64,000 nucleotides of DNA from Spinacia oleracea (GCF_020520425.1 NC_079487.1:131090385-131154384); one strand, 5' to 3'. Positions 11,647 through 23,525 are shown, counted from the first letter of the stretch. Numbers and translations are program-made. Notes: generated from the letters alone by a model not told the origin.

Positions 11647-12094
11647 CTGCAAAATAAATTAGGATCAAAAGTTACATCTTTATGAATTTTGCCTGGTCCA
11701 AATCAAGATCTAAGATTGATAAAAAAAAAATTGAATTTAGAGGAAAAAAAACCCAGATGTGAATTAGAATTAAAACAATAAAAATTGGTAAAAATGTTTA
11801 GCAATTAAGAAAACCCGGATGGGAAAAGTGATTGGATTAACAAGATTCAAGGTAGAACAGAGAATTTTCTTAAAATGATAGCAAAAATTGGTTGAAATAT
11901 ATGTTGAAAGGAAAAATGAATAAGATATATGACTACATTTTGTACTGAACTTAATATAAAACCAAGATGTAAACTTTAGGGTTCGTTCATCGTTTTATGT
12001 ATTGATTATTTGATTTTTACTAACAAATGAAATGAAAATTCTATTAGCAAACAAAATTAGTTGAATAATTGTGGAAAAAGACAGAGGAATTTAC
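11647..12094 (-). other. 5'UTR intron of the DUF1677 gene
   Basis: On the minus strand a donor GTGCAG|GTAAAT sits at 12095/12094. An acceptor TTTTGCAG|GGTTTG sits at 11647/11646, 13 bases before the ATG. The 448-bp interval is T-rich as expected of an intron. No transcript is available, so the junctions are predicted from sequence only. Confidence 0.65.
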
Positions 12095-12099
12095 CTGCA

Positions 12100-12665
12100 C
12101 GAGAGAAAGCTGATCAATTTGTCAAAGTTGTTAGAATTTTTGAATGATTTCGGCAGGAATTTTTGTGGGTTTGGTGGAAAAAACGTGAAAAAAATTAAGG
12201 GGGAAATGTAACCTATCTTTCTTTCTCCCACTCTCCTTCAACTTTCTCTTCGTCACATAAGAAAAACTCAAATTCCAAAAACATTATAAATCCAACTTTT
12301 ATTTTTATTTATGCTAAGAATATGTCAGAGAACTTAAATATCTCTTCAATCAGTTCGTTAGATGATTGATTTCTTGAAGGATGATTGGAGAGAGAAACAT
12401 TAAAAACAGAGTGACATAAAAAAAATTAAAAAGAAAAAGAAATGTTGAATTAAAGATTTTTAATGGGCTTTTTGCTTGTAATTTGAATCTCAATTTTTTC
12501 TCCTCCACAAAAATATTCACTTGGATTTGGAGAGTTTGTTTAAGAGAGAGAAAGTAGGAATTCTAGAAAGAGATTTTGGAGAGAGAAAGTGGGAGAAGGG
12601 AAAGGGGGAGGGGGGGAGAATTAAAGGGGGAGTTGAGCTTTTATTGAGGGAGGGAAAAAATTGGG
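12100..12665 (-). promoter_or_regulatory. 5' leader and proximal promoter of the DUF1677 gene
   Basis: Read on the minus strand this stretch is strongly pyrimidine-rich: the plus strand shows GA-rich runs at about 12540-12625, including a poly-G/GA block. Such CT-rich tracts are common in plant 5' leaders and core promoters. No transcription start or TATA box can be fixed with confidence. Confidence 0.4.
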
Positions 12666-12937
12666 TCCAATCATTGATTGATTAAAAAAATAAAAAATTA
12701 CTAATAAAAAGTGAGGAACCAAAAAGAATAAAATAAGAATAATATTTATCTACATCAGCATCTATGCTGGCATTAAATTTGGCCGTGGATTAAGTGGACT
12801 GCCAGCTGTGCATTATTGTGTAATGGGATTTCATACCAAATTTTAGATTTTTTAATTTTTAATATTTTGTGAAAAAAAAATTTGAAGGAAGATAATGTAC
12901 TTCGATTAAGTAAGGGATAAAGTATATGATACCACCA

Positions 12938-13288
12938 TGGTTATTAAAATCGCGATTTAAATCGTAGAATCGGAAGATTCTACGATTTAAATATTGTCAA
13001 CGATTCGATTTACGATTCTACACGATTCTAAACTTTTTTCTTGACTAGCGAAAACCTCATAAATTTAAATCACGTTGAGAAAGTTATTAATAGATAAATA
13101 TTGTTAATTATTGCTTATTTAGATATTAAACAACTATATATTTAAATTATTAAGTCTTTTACCTATAATATAAGCATTTTAAATATAATGAATTTCAGAA
13201 TAAAATCTTGATTATCTTACGATTCTACGATTCGATTCTAAGTGTCTCTTCCAATTCAAAGTAGAATCACGATTTTGATAATTAACCT
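12938..13288. mobile_element. Inverted-repeat MITE (GGTTATTAAAATCG ends)
   Basis: The left end GGTTATTAAAATCGCGATTT and the right end AATCACGATTTTGATAATTAACC are imperfect inverses. The interior repeats ACGATTCTACGATTCGATT words. No clear target duplication is visible. Confidence 0.65.
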
Positions 13289-13836
13289 TGAATACAACGA
13301 TATTACATAGGGAAAGATCTTCGGAGGACAGTGATGTTTTACACTTGTAGCTTAACAAGGTGATATGTAACAAAATTATTGTCCTTTTAACATGATAACT
13401 AATGAAATTAAATAATAATTTAATTGTAACTGTATTATTTTGTAAAGACTTTGTCTCCACTTGTATGCTGAGTTGGAAATGGAATTGTATGGTTGGAATT
13501 TTGATAAATTAAAAAAATAGAACTGATAGTGGGAATAGTATGAAGGTTTCGTGAATTTGTGGAATTTAGTTAGTTACTTTAGTGATGGGATGTGGATTGT
13601 AGAATAAGTATCTTAGTGAAGAATAGATGTCAACTTACTAGAGACAAAAATCATAAAACTTGAAAAAAATTAGATTTAAACAATTCTAACTAATATAATC
13701 TTTATTTACATGTTTTTGCCAAATAATACTCCGTACTTCTTACCGGGAGTCCGTCAAATTCTCCCATTATGAGTCCAAGCATGAGTACTTTTCCCATTTT
13801 ACAATAAATGCATCATTTTGATTTTTTATAGTACTA

Positions 13837-14155
13837 CTCTCTCCGTCTTTTTTTGTTTTTTACGTTTGATATTTTTCACGCGATTTAACGACTATTTAAT
13901 GTGCATTGAGATTCATCTACTTTTTTTATTTAAACAAGAAAAATTACGTTTATTTATAATGTTTTCACTTTTATCAAAAATCTGACGTTGGAAAAATGAG
14001 AAATATTTAATGTCCAATGGATTTAATTGGTTAAAATAATATTTGGGCACAAAATAGAATATTAATGCATTATGTGACAATATAATAGGAAATGTAAAGA
14101 ACAAAATGAAACACCCAAAATGCAATACGTAAAAAACAAAAAGAGACGGAGGGAG
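13837..14155. mobile_element. Stowaway-type MITE, first of a tandem pair
   Basis: It starts CTCTCTCCGTCTTTTTTTG and ends AAACAAAAAGAGACGGAGGG AG, flanked by TA (13835-13836 and 14156-14157). Size is 319 bp, nearly identical to the element 65 bp downstream. Confidence 0.9.
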
Positions 14156-14220
14156 TATTTATTTATTAATTAATTTTGAACCATATTTATTATAACACGT
14201 AAATATATATGTGTTTTCTA

Positions 14221-14542
14221 CTCCCTCCGTCTCTTTTTGTTTTTTACGTTTGATATTTTTCACGCGATTTAACGACTATTTAATGTGCATTGAGATTCCT
14301 CTACTTTTTTATTTAAACAAGAAAAATTACGTTTATTTATAATGTTTTCATTTTTATCAAAAATCTGACATTGGGAAAATGAGAAATATTTAATTTTCAA
14401 TGGATTTAATTGGTTAAAATAATATTTGGGCACAAATTTTGATAGAATATTAATGCATTATGTGACAATATAAAAGGAAATGTAAAGAACAAAATGAAAC
14501 ACCCAAAATGGAATACGTAAAAAACAAAAAGAGACGGAGGGG
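14221..14542. mobile_element. Stowaway-type MITE, second of a tandem pair
   Basis: It starts CTCCCTCCGTCTCTTTTTG and ends AAACAAAAAGAGACGGAGGG, flanked by TA (14219-14220 and 14543-14544). It has the same orientation and interior (CACGCGATTTAACGACTATT) as the preceding copy. Confidence 0.9.
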
Positions 14543-14544
14543 TA

Positions 14545-15398
14545 ATTGTTATTAGGTTAATCTCAATATATATTTTCAAAATATCTAATTTTTATATTTT
14601 TTTATTAAAATATATTGTGAGATGGAGGAAGTATGATATATTGATAGTTAAAGTTAATATAGATATTGTGAAACACTGAAACGGGGTAAATATGATATGG
14701 AAGGTGATGGAACCAATTGATAGTCCTTTTCCACAAATATTTTTATTTCTAACGTACATTCACTAATGTAATTATATTTCTTATATGTATGACAATTTTT
14801 CCTTTTCTTTTCTTACCATTTTTTTCTTCCTGGTTTTATATTATGTTACTCGATCCGTATCTTTTAGAAAAAATTGGTTTGACATATTTTCCTTTTTGAA
14901 TGCCCTCTTTATCATTTTTGTGGGAGGCTTTATATACTATTACCCAAAAATCATTCCATTAATTGTGCAACTTGTTATAGATCACCAAAAATTAATTATG
15001 GAATTGAAGTTATTATGATTCACCAATCAATTGATTGGTTGAGATAGACATTGGATAAAACCTTACATGAATTTCGATTTCAGTCAACTTTTGATATGTT
15101 ATAGCACTTATATAAGTTGTACTATTCTCTCTAACTTAGGTTACACGGCGGTTAAAATTTTGCGTTGACAAATAAAAAGTCAATATTGTGCACTTAAAAG
15201 AATTAATGGAGGAAATACATGAGAATCTTATGGCTGATTAAAGCAATCAATATACTCTCTTCGTGCCATGATTTCCTTCCTTAAAGGAATGGTGAGAATG
15301 TGAGATCTTACTAAAAAAAAAAAAAAGTGGGATTATTTCAAGTTTTTAAATAAGGTATTGATTCTGCTTACATCTATCAAAAATGGTAGCCACTGATC
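14545..15398. other. Intergenic, no gene recognised
   Basis: AT-rich. A 77-codon ORF at 14785-15018 is hydrophobic but has no recognisable domain and lies in low-complexity sequence. Confidence 0.5.
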
Positions 15399-15415
15399 AT
15401 GATAATGAAATCACA

Positions 15416-15583
15416 CCAATAGTCTGTTGGTTCAGTGGTGATTGAGGCTGAATTTGGTAGGGAGGACCCGTGTTCGATCCCCCGCAATAACAATTGAGAG
15501 GGGACTGAAACCTATCCACTCAGAACTCGCCCCCGAATCCGGATTCACCCTAAGGGTGAACCGGATGGTACACCAAAAAAAAA
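15416..15583 (+). mobile_element. tRNA-derived SINE, second family
   Basis: A box-A-like TGGTTCAGTGGTGATTGAG and a box B GTGTTCGATCCC lie at the left, followed by a body ending GGGTGAACCGGATGGTACACC and an A10 tail. The 17-bp duplication ATGATAATGAAATCACA is perfect at 15399-15415 and 15584-15600. The perfect duplication implies a fairly recent insertion. Confidence 0.95.
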
Positions 15584-15705
15584 ATGATAATGAAATCACA
15601 AATTCTTATTTATAAGCGATGTATAATAAATATTGTAATTTAAAGTAAAAGTTAACTCAAAATGCTTGCTAGTTACCCTTATAGAGTGATAAAATGTTTT
15701 ATTTT

Positions 15706-16010
15706 TGTTAGAATATGTCTTAAACCAGTCAAGCATATTACTGCAACGCCCCAGCACGGAGACGATATCTATTATTCTGGATTAGAGTTATCTGTTTTGG
15801 GCTTATTTTCTGGGCTTTTCCGCATCTGTCTAGAGAGCACTGTATAAACTCTCGGGTCATAACCTAGTTGTATTATGTAATATGTACTTCTCAACATCAA
15901 TAAAAAATTTCCTCCCCTCTGCCTGTGGACGTAGCTAACACATTGTTAGTGAACCACGTTAAATCTCTGTTTTCTCTATTTACGTTATTTAATATTTATT
16001 TGCATCCGTT
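15706..16010 (+). mobile_element. Solo LTR remnant, probably Copia type
   Basis: It begins TGTTAGAATATGTC, a common Copia LTR start. It contains TATAAACTCTCGGG, a CATCAATAAAAAATTTCC polyadenylation-like region, and the GTGGACGTAGC...GAACCACGTTAAATCT motif found near many plant Copia LTR ends. No internal region follows. The right end and the target duplication are not certain. Confidence 0.65.
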
Positions 16011-17349
16011 ATACCTATTTTAATAAAAATATTTATTCGAAATCACTAAGAATGTATAAAATTATTCATTTAACACTTTAAAATGTTTATCTATCAACTT
16101 CTTTTTATATAATATAAAAGTTAAAAAAAACATATTAGAAGTTAAAAAAAAACTAGTACCTAGGACAATCTTAAAACTCTAACTCCACAAAACATCAGGT
16201 ATTTAGAATGTGTATTTGGTGGTTGTTTACTTGATTTGGCAGGAATGAAATGTCAGAAGGTTTCAAAGGTTGAAGAGGTTACATGACAACATTGTGAAAC
16301 AAGCTCATACTTGGATTTTTGTATTGTCACTCCTTGTGGTTAATATAATACGGAGTATCTATTTACCAAACAAAAAAATATAAAAAACTAGGTAAAAGTT
16401 ACAAAAAATTTGGTAAAAGTAATTCTAGTATACAATAAATTTGTTGTACACCTTATACGTATTAGAATTTTTGTAATGAAATATTATCTCCAATCATGAT
16501 AATGAACATTCTCTCCGTTTTGAATGTTAGTTCCTTTTGAAACTCAAGACAATATCCAATTATACACTTGTTACGTGAATCTCAATAGAATCTAAAACAT
16601 GTGGTAAGAGAGAAAATAATTATGGGGTTTAACGGGGATACAAGATTACTTTTTTTTTTTTTTGAAGGGAGGATACAAGATTACTTGAGAGTAAACAATT
16701 AGTGAGTCTTTTGAATATTTATAAGGATATAATGAGGATAAATGTTGGACAAATAAATAAAGATTTTAAACAGGACTAAAAAAACAACTTAATACGGAAA
16801 GAACAAATAAAGTATATATATTTAGACAATTTGTACGTTTTAGTGTGAATAAGCCACAAGGAGAATGCAAATTATAAATTGGAAAATGGATATTTGAACA
16901 TGATGTCCATCACTCTTGACTCAATTTTAACCGTTAGATCATCAAGACCTCATTAGTATATTTAGACAATAATTACAATGTACATCGTATCATCATATCT
17001 TAACGATGTTGCTTGAGCGTTTAGAATTCATTTTCTTGCTATTTTCTTATTTACTTTCATTAATTTGTGCGTAATGACAAATATTTTTGGGGTAATTATT
17101 ACTACATGAAATTTTGTAGGAAAATGATTGATAAATAATGGAAATTAAATAATGTACTCCGTATATATAAGCTACTTTCAAGGTATGCTTTTGATTTTTT
17201 GGGTTAAAAAAGTACATGGTGGGCATTGTTTCGCATGAAGTAATAAAATCGTGAAAGCCATAATTGAAATAAAGGCACGAGGATATACCAATGTGCGGAT
17301 CCGTTGCTCGATCCTTACCTTTAATCCACAAGTCATCCTAATTTAATTG
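16011..17349. other. Intergenic, no gene; degraded MITE and a tail-only insert
   Basis: At about 16509-16802 a degraded Stowaway-like pair of ends (CTCTCCGTTTTGAATGTTAG and AATACGGAAAG) is visible. It contains the direct-repeat-flanked poly-T insert listed separately. A 94-codon ORF on the minus strand at 17047-17331 has no recognised domain. Confidence 0.45.
16636..16686 (-). mobile_element. Tail-only retroposon-like insert
   Basis: GGATACAAGATTACTT occurs at 16636-16651 and again at 16671-16686. Between the copies is poly-T followed by GAAGGGA. On the minus strand this reads TCCCTTC then poly-A, like the last bases of a SINE with a 16-bp target duplication. Confidence 0.65.
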
Positions 17350-17358
17350 GTTATAGTT

Positions 17359-17876
17359 TAGTGGCGGACTGGCGGTACTAGGATTCTCTGTTTAAGGATT
17401 TGAATTTTTTAGACACATATAATGAAATCATACATTAAAATCCAAAATACACATTACCAATGATAATTAGATGGTACACATGTTTTATTACAATAACACT
17501 AAAAAAATTACAATTAAATTCGGCGACATTCATGTTTTGAAAATGATCTTTAAGAGAAGTAAGAAATCTTCATCTGTTGAACTGCTACCTTTGATATAGA
17601 GTTTATATATTTATTTATCAAAATGTAAAAGAAAAAAATGGCAAATAAAAAACCGTTGCTTTGGAAATCGAACTTGTATTTCTTTGGTTTGATCATGATA
17701 TGTTGAAGCGAAAACCACTAAAGCGCCAGTTAATTAATTTGTGTTAAATTGCTGCTTTTACTTTTAACTAACTTAGTTTTAATATTTTTTTTGGACAAAA
17801 AAACCTATCAGAATTTTCCTGGTCTAGTAAGGATTCAGTTGAACCCATTGAGTTCTTATTAACTAGCATCGTCACT
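17359..17876. mobile_element. MITE with 9-bp target duplication
   Basis: GTTATAGTT flanks at 17350-17358 and 17877-17885. The left end TAGTGGCGGACTGGCGG and the right end GCATCGTCACT are partial inverses. The 9-bp duplication fits Mutator-like elements. The 518-bp body contains no recognisable transposase. Confidence 0.7.
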
Positions 17877-18252
17877 GTTATAGTTCTAACCTATCATATT
17901 TGGACTTGTGAATATATCCGGCGTGCACTAATTGGTGGATGGATTAACTCCATTACAAAAGATTAATGAAAGGAAAAGGCAATTTATTGTAGGCTATTAA
18001 TTAATGGGGAAGAAAGGGACATGCTTGATTTTATATATTTGAGATGCACTCAAGTTTGAGATAAAAGAAAGAAAATTTCCCAAAAATATGTCTTAATCTA
18101 TAACATGTTCCAATCAATAAATGTTGAATTAGTGCATGTAAAATTGTGGTGTGTACTTTTGGAGAAAATGCTTGAAATGATAAACTATGATGATTATCTC
18201 ACATGGGGGAAGAGATCTTAGTGACTACCACACACTTCTATTTATCTAATTT

Positions 18253-18255
<3 letters not shown>

Positions 18256-18336
<81 letters not shown>
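18256..18336. repeat. (AT)n microsatellite, about 81 bp
   Basis: An almost perfect alternating AT tract. Length is likely to vary between individuals. Confidence 0.97.
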
Positions 18337-18340
<4 letters not shown>

Positions 18341-19039
18341 ATATTGTCAAATTTCTCGTAAAAGATTATCTGACAGTTACTCAGTAAGTATCAGGCGGCA
18401 TTTAACATGTCACCCTCCTCCTACCTATTTAACATATTACGAAGTATTAAGCATGATATATCAATTAAATAAGTGTCAAATGATCTGACATAAGACCGGC
18501 GGTATTATATTATAACTTATAAGGCCAATCATAGTTTTCAAATAAAAATAGATTTATCACACTAACGAAGACATACGATGTATGAGTTATGCCAATAGTG
18601 GTGGTTAAGTGTTAGATGACAAGTGGATGGAAATTAACAAATGTAACGTCATGGTGATCATACTCAAATAAGGGTCATGAGAAGAATACTTTTATTTTTG
18701 TTTTCCTATTTGATACTAGTCCATTCAATAGTATTAGGTTGATGTTTTTCTTAGATGTCTTAGTTTTCTTTTAAAACGCTTGAGGAGAGAAAAAAAAGAG
18801 TTCTTAATTAGCCATGTCAAGAACAAATAAAGAAACACGCTTTCTAATAATTAACATACCTTGCTAATTGCTATCTTTAAAATAAGAAAATTCTTGCACA
18901 ATTCACATCCGTTGGCACTAAATTGTTCCACTAAAGTCGGTTCATATATTCATTTCGCCTTATTTCAAAAACTTATTAGATATTTAATGGCTCATTTAAA
19001 TCACGGAGTAAATAGGGGAACGTACAAGGCTTCATTATG
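18337..19039. other. Intergenic, no gene
   Basis: AT-rich; nothing recognised. Confidence 0.5.
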
Positions 19040-19047
19040 CAGGTGCA

Positions 19048-19603
19048 TAGGGGTGGACACGAGTCGAATAGAGCCGAACTTTAATAGCCTCGGCTTGATT
19101 TGGTTAATTTTTCCTGAGTTCGAACTTGAGCTTGAACTTACCTCGAGGTTAAAAATCTTTATCGAGCCAAACTTGATAAGAATTCTTCGAGTTCGAATCG
19201 AGTTTCGAGCTTGTTCGAGCATTGATTCGATAAATTGATAAATCATATTCTATCAACAGTTACAATAATAATACTAATATTTTCTTAATCTAACATTATA
19301 ATAATATTTTTCTTGGACAAGTTATGTAAAATATTATCCCTTATTTGTTATTTAATTGATAGTTTGGACAATGGTACTAAACGATATATAAAAATCTCAT
19401 AAATATGCATTATTATTCTTAAATTAACGAGCTAGCGAACTTTCGAGCCGAACACCATTGAGTTTGAGTTTGGTTCGTTTAGTTATCGAACCATAAATTT
19501 AAGCTCAAGCTTGGTTCATTTACAAACGAATCGAGCTCGAACCGAACTTTTATCGAACCGATTCCGAGCTGTTCACGAACAGTTCTGTTCGTATCCACCC
19601 CTA
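19048..19603. mobile_element. hAT-like MITE (TAGGGGTGGACACGA ends)
   Basis: The left end TAGGGGTGGACACGAGTCGA and the right end TTCGTATCCACCCCTA are inverted repeats. The flanks CAGGTGCA (19040-19047) and CTGGTGCA (19604-19611) agree at 7 of 8 bases. The interior is rich in GAGCTCGAACC and its inverse. ORFs on both strands here are artefacts of the repeats. Confidence 0.88.
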
Positions 19604-19611
19604 CTGGTGCA

Positions 19612-20462
19612 CCTTTAAGGGAGGGAGACTGGCATAGAATAACAACGTCAGAGAATCTATCTCACAAGCATAAGGTTTGCTAGTTGCCTACTTGATCATC
19701 AGCCGGTCAAATGATCATGCACCACTTTGACCGTTAATATTTCTAATTATCTATTAGTAATTTTTATTTTTGTTTGATAATTTGAAAAGTAGACATTGAG
19801 ACTAATCCAACTTTTTTTTATAAGACGAAGTACCATTTATTTTTTATATATGTGTAAAAAGAGAGTCAAAGTTAATCTATGAATAATGAATAAAGTAAAA
19901 GTGGTGCAACTATTTCTAAACGGAGTAAATATATATAATAGAGTCAAATTTCTATATATAATTCATTTTGGAAAGTTATTTTAAAATCCAAAATTACTAG
20001 GCTATCACTTGGATCTTATAACCTCATGTCCTTGTCCAATAAACGCCATGTCATGTGTAATAAAAAATAAAAAATAAAAAAATCTAACTTGGCCCTAACC
20101 TTATACCATTTGGGTTACCCTATCTAAATATCTAATAGCCAAATCTATTACGACAATACCCATTTATATATCCCGAACATATAATCTTATGGTGAAAATT
20201 AAAATTAAAGAATAATCCTAAGTACTTTCCCCGTTTGAATTTAAATGCAACACTTTCATTTTACATGAGAAAGTTTAAACAAAATGGTACTCCATAATCG
20301 AAAAAAGAGAATTTACACATTTAGGCCAATGCTAGGATTGAGTATAATGAACTGGCTGTAACGAAATCCCGAGTTGGTCCAGGTCTAATCCTCAAATTAG
20401 TGAAAATAATGCCTGCTAATTGGATTATTTATATAGATTGTATAAACACTACTTTTAATTAA
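19612..20462. other. Intergenic, no gene
   Basis: AT-rich; nothing recognised. Confidence 0.5.
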
Positions 20463-21006
20463 CTAGTTGTTGGACCGTGCGCTAACGCGCACGATCCCCC
20501 AAGGTATACAAACTTATTTTGCATAAGTGTTACGTAAAAGAATATATGTCATTTACAAGTTTACGTTAATCCTAGATTAGCAATGCTAAAGTTCGATTTG
20601 CATGTAATTGATAATACGAAATCATAAATACGTTTACAACATTAGTGTCATTGATATTGTAGCATTCCACAAGCAACATTAAAATCACTACAATTGTTAT
20701 TGTAGCATTCCACGGGCAACATTAGCAACGTGCCTCTATATTAATGAAGCTATTTAATGAGGAAAGGCATAAATTTTACAACCCGTCATTAGAAAACCAA
20801 TAAAGAATCACAAAAACCTCTAATTATATTAACACAAGGTCGCATCTTCAATCGTGACAACATTAATAAGGCAAAGGTTATAACCGTAAGTACTCTATTC
20901 TTAAGGAAAAGACAAAAATATAAACATGAAGGAAATTGGGGATAATTCAGGTAATTCACTATTGTGTGAATAGTAGCCAAAGTATGAGACTTTATAAGTG
21001 TTAGGA
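20463..21006 (-). mobile_element. Helitron-like element, minus strand, copy A
   Basis: On the minus strand the 5' end reads TCCTAACACTTATAAAG. The 3' end is a GTGCGCGTTAGCGCAC hairpin, a 10-base spacer (GGTCCAACAA) and CTAG followed by T. It is collinear with 42719-43163. There is no helicase, so it is non-autonomous. Structural criteria only. Confidence 0.7.
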
Positions 21007-21426
21007 TTACTCTCATTATCACTAACTAGCATACGTGTCTTTCACCCATTCTCTTGATTATTGGTTGATTCGATTGTTTTGCCTACGCAATCATCATTTG
21101 GTCTTAATTAATTACTCCGTATATGCTTATTGTTAAAATGTCAATGATTGTCCTTTAAAATAAAACAAAAGACTTAGTAGAACATCTTTATAATCTATAC
21201 TCCTTCGTTATCTTTCCCCGTAATACGCTCCCCATTGACCTGTGAATTAATCTAGTAAAAAAAATTTCATTTTTTAGTTTGCTTTCAATGTTATGTTTAT
21301 TTATTTATTTACTTGAATTAAACAACACTTGGACAAATCGGTCTAGAAACTTCTTGCAATATAACTTGTTCAATATGTTTTTATTATCATATTAGTTGAC
21401 AAATTTGTGTTGTACCTTGTCATATA

Positions 21427-21681
21427 CTACCTCCGTTTCAGAAAGTTCTTTACGCTTTGGAAAATGTGTCCAAAGTATAAAAACTTTGACCGTAAATTCT
21501 CACCACTATATACATCAAAAAGTTACATGTAAGATCTTGTTAAATTGGTCTCGGAATGTATTTTCTGAATATCAAATTTTTATAATTTTTTCCCATACGA
21601 AATTGGATATTTTAGTAGTTAGATATTGCATTGGAGTCCGTACAAATAGTAACTGTAAAGATCTTTTTGAAACGGAGGTAG
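21427..21681. mobile_element. Stowaway-like MITE, CTACCTCCGTTTCA family, copy 2
   Basis: It starts CTACCTCCGTTTCAGAAAGT and ends TTTTTGAAACGGAGGTAG, with TA at 21425-21426 and 21682-21683. It is better preserved than the copy at 3903-4156. Confidence 0.88.
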
Positions 21682-22007
21682 TACGTAGTAAGGAGTATTC
21701 AATTGATTAGTTTTCTTTTTGTATATTTAGTGCATTCTTATGGGAATAAAACCAGTCTCTTTTAGATTAAAAATAAGGGTATGTAATATTCGATTTATTT
21801 TGACTTATTTCAGACATATTACGTTCAAATAAACAGAGCACAAGAACATGAGAACGGGTTCCAACCAAGCAAACTTGGTGGAGTAATGGAGATCTCAACT
21901 TAAATTTAAAGCTATAAGTTTGAGGATCGATCACCATCTGCTTGTGCAACAGTGCTGGAATTTATTTAAGGCATTCTCTTACCTTCTCAATATCTTCTAC
22001 TTTCAAA

Positions 22008-22199
22008 TACCAATTGAGATTGGCATGAGTGGTTAACGGTCTCTTGCTCCTTAACCAATGTATCGGATTCGAGCCTTGACTATTAGAAAAAATCTCAACT
22101 GGTAGGTATGCTGCCCATCGAATTACCAATGCAAACTCCCGCGGGAGATTAGTCCATTCGCCGAAGGCAGTGAGAACTACTCGTAGTAGAAAAAAAAAA
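22008..22199 (+). mobile_element. tRNA-derived SINE, copy 2
   Basis: A box-A-like GGCATGAGTGGTTAACGG and a box B GGATTCGAGCC precede a body with GTATGCTGCCCATCGA and GCAAACTCCCGCGGGAGATT, ending in a poly-A tail. The flanks CTTCTACTTTCAAA (21994-22007) and CTTCTACTATCAAA (22200-22213) differ at one base. It is the same family as 892-1080. Confidence 0.93.
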
Positions 22200-22324
22200 C
22201 TTCTACTATCAAACGTCAACATGTGTAATTGGATTAGATTACATGCGCGAGATTTCTATACGTTTAGTAGTAACGTCGTTCTCTGTACCAATTTTTTCTT
22301 TAATGAGAAGGGTTTTCAAGATAA

Positions 22325-23525
22325 TCTAATATACATATATAAAGGAGGCATATTTGCTGAAAGATTAGAGCGCCACCTAGGATTACTAATGGTTTCGGCC
22401 AATGAAAAATAAGATTTCTAATTTCTTTTTGAATTAAAAAAATCAAGTGCCATGTAGATAATTAATTAGGTGCCACGTAGATATTTTAATTAATTGATTA
22501 TTAATATATACAACTCCATCGAAAATCAAACACTCTAATAATTAAAAAATAATCGATTGTCACGTAGAGAATTAGTTAGGTGCCACATAGATATTTTAAT
22601 TAATTAATTAATTACCAATATATACAACTCCATCTAAAATCAAACATTCTAACAATTAAAAAATAAATCTAAAATAAAATTCAACCAAAATCAAATAATA
22701 ATCTAAAATAAAATAAATAAAATTCAATTTAAAAGTCAAACATTAATCAAATATTAGAGCGCCACGTAGAAAAATCTAATGGCTTCGGCCAATGGAGGAA
22801 TATTTGCTGAAATATTAGAGCGCCACCTAGGATTACTAATGGTTTCGGCCAATGAAAAATAAGATTTCTAATTTCTTTTTGAATTAAAAAATCAAGTGAC
22901 ACGTAGATAATTAATTAGGTGCCACGTAGATATTTTAATTAATTAATTACTAATATATACAACTCCATCGAAAATCAAACACTCTAATAATTAAAAAATA
23001 ATCGATTTCCACGTAGATAATTATTTAGGTGCCACGTAGATATTTTAATTAATTAATTAATTACTAATATATACAACTCCGTCTAAAATCAAACACTCTA
23101 ATAATTAAAAAATAAATCTAAAATAAAATTCATCCAAAATCAAACAATAATCTAAAATAAAATAAATAAAATTCAATTTAAAATCTAACATTAATCCAAT
23201 ATTAGAGAGCCACGTAGAAAAATCTAATGGTTTCGACCAATGAAAAATAAGATTTCAAAATTAATTTTGAATTAAAAAAGTCCAGTGCCACGTAAAAAAA
23301 TGATTAAGTGTCACGTAGATATTTTTTGTTAATTAATTATTAATATTACGCATATACAATTTCATCCAAAAACAAACACTCTCATAATAAAAAAAATCTA
23401 ATATGAAATTCAATGCAAAATCAAAAACTAATCTAATCTCATATATAAAAGTGGTATATACATAGGATTTTTATTTAAACATAACAATTTAATAGAATTC
23501 GTGCATCGCACGGGCTAAAATCTAG
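22325..23525 (+). mobile_element. Helitron-like element with internal tandem units
   Basis: The 5' end is TCTAATATACATATATAAAG. The 3' end is CGTGCATCGCACGGGC, AAAAT and CTAG|T. The interior repeats a unit of about 450 bp beginning ATTAGAGCGCCAC at about 22365 and 22817. A third, shorter unit begins ATTAGAGAGCCAC at about 23202. Each unit carries TAATGGTTTCGGCCAATG (GACC in the third). No coding capacity is visible. Confidence 0.75.

Noticed and set aside
11284..11685. Plus-strand ORFs of 64 and 66 codons
   Set aside because: Antisense shadows of the DUF1677 coding region and leader.
18861..19246. ORFs on both strands of 80-125 codons
   Set aside because: They overlap the hAT-like MITE at 19048; both strands read because of its inverted GAGCTCGAACC words.
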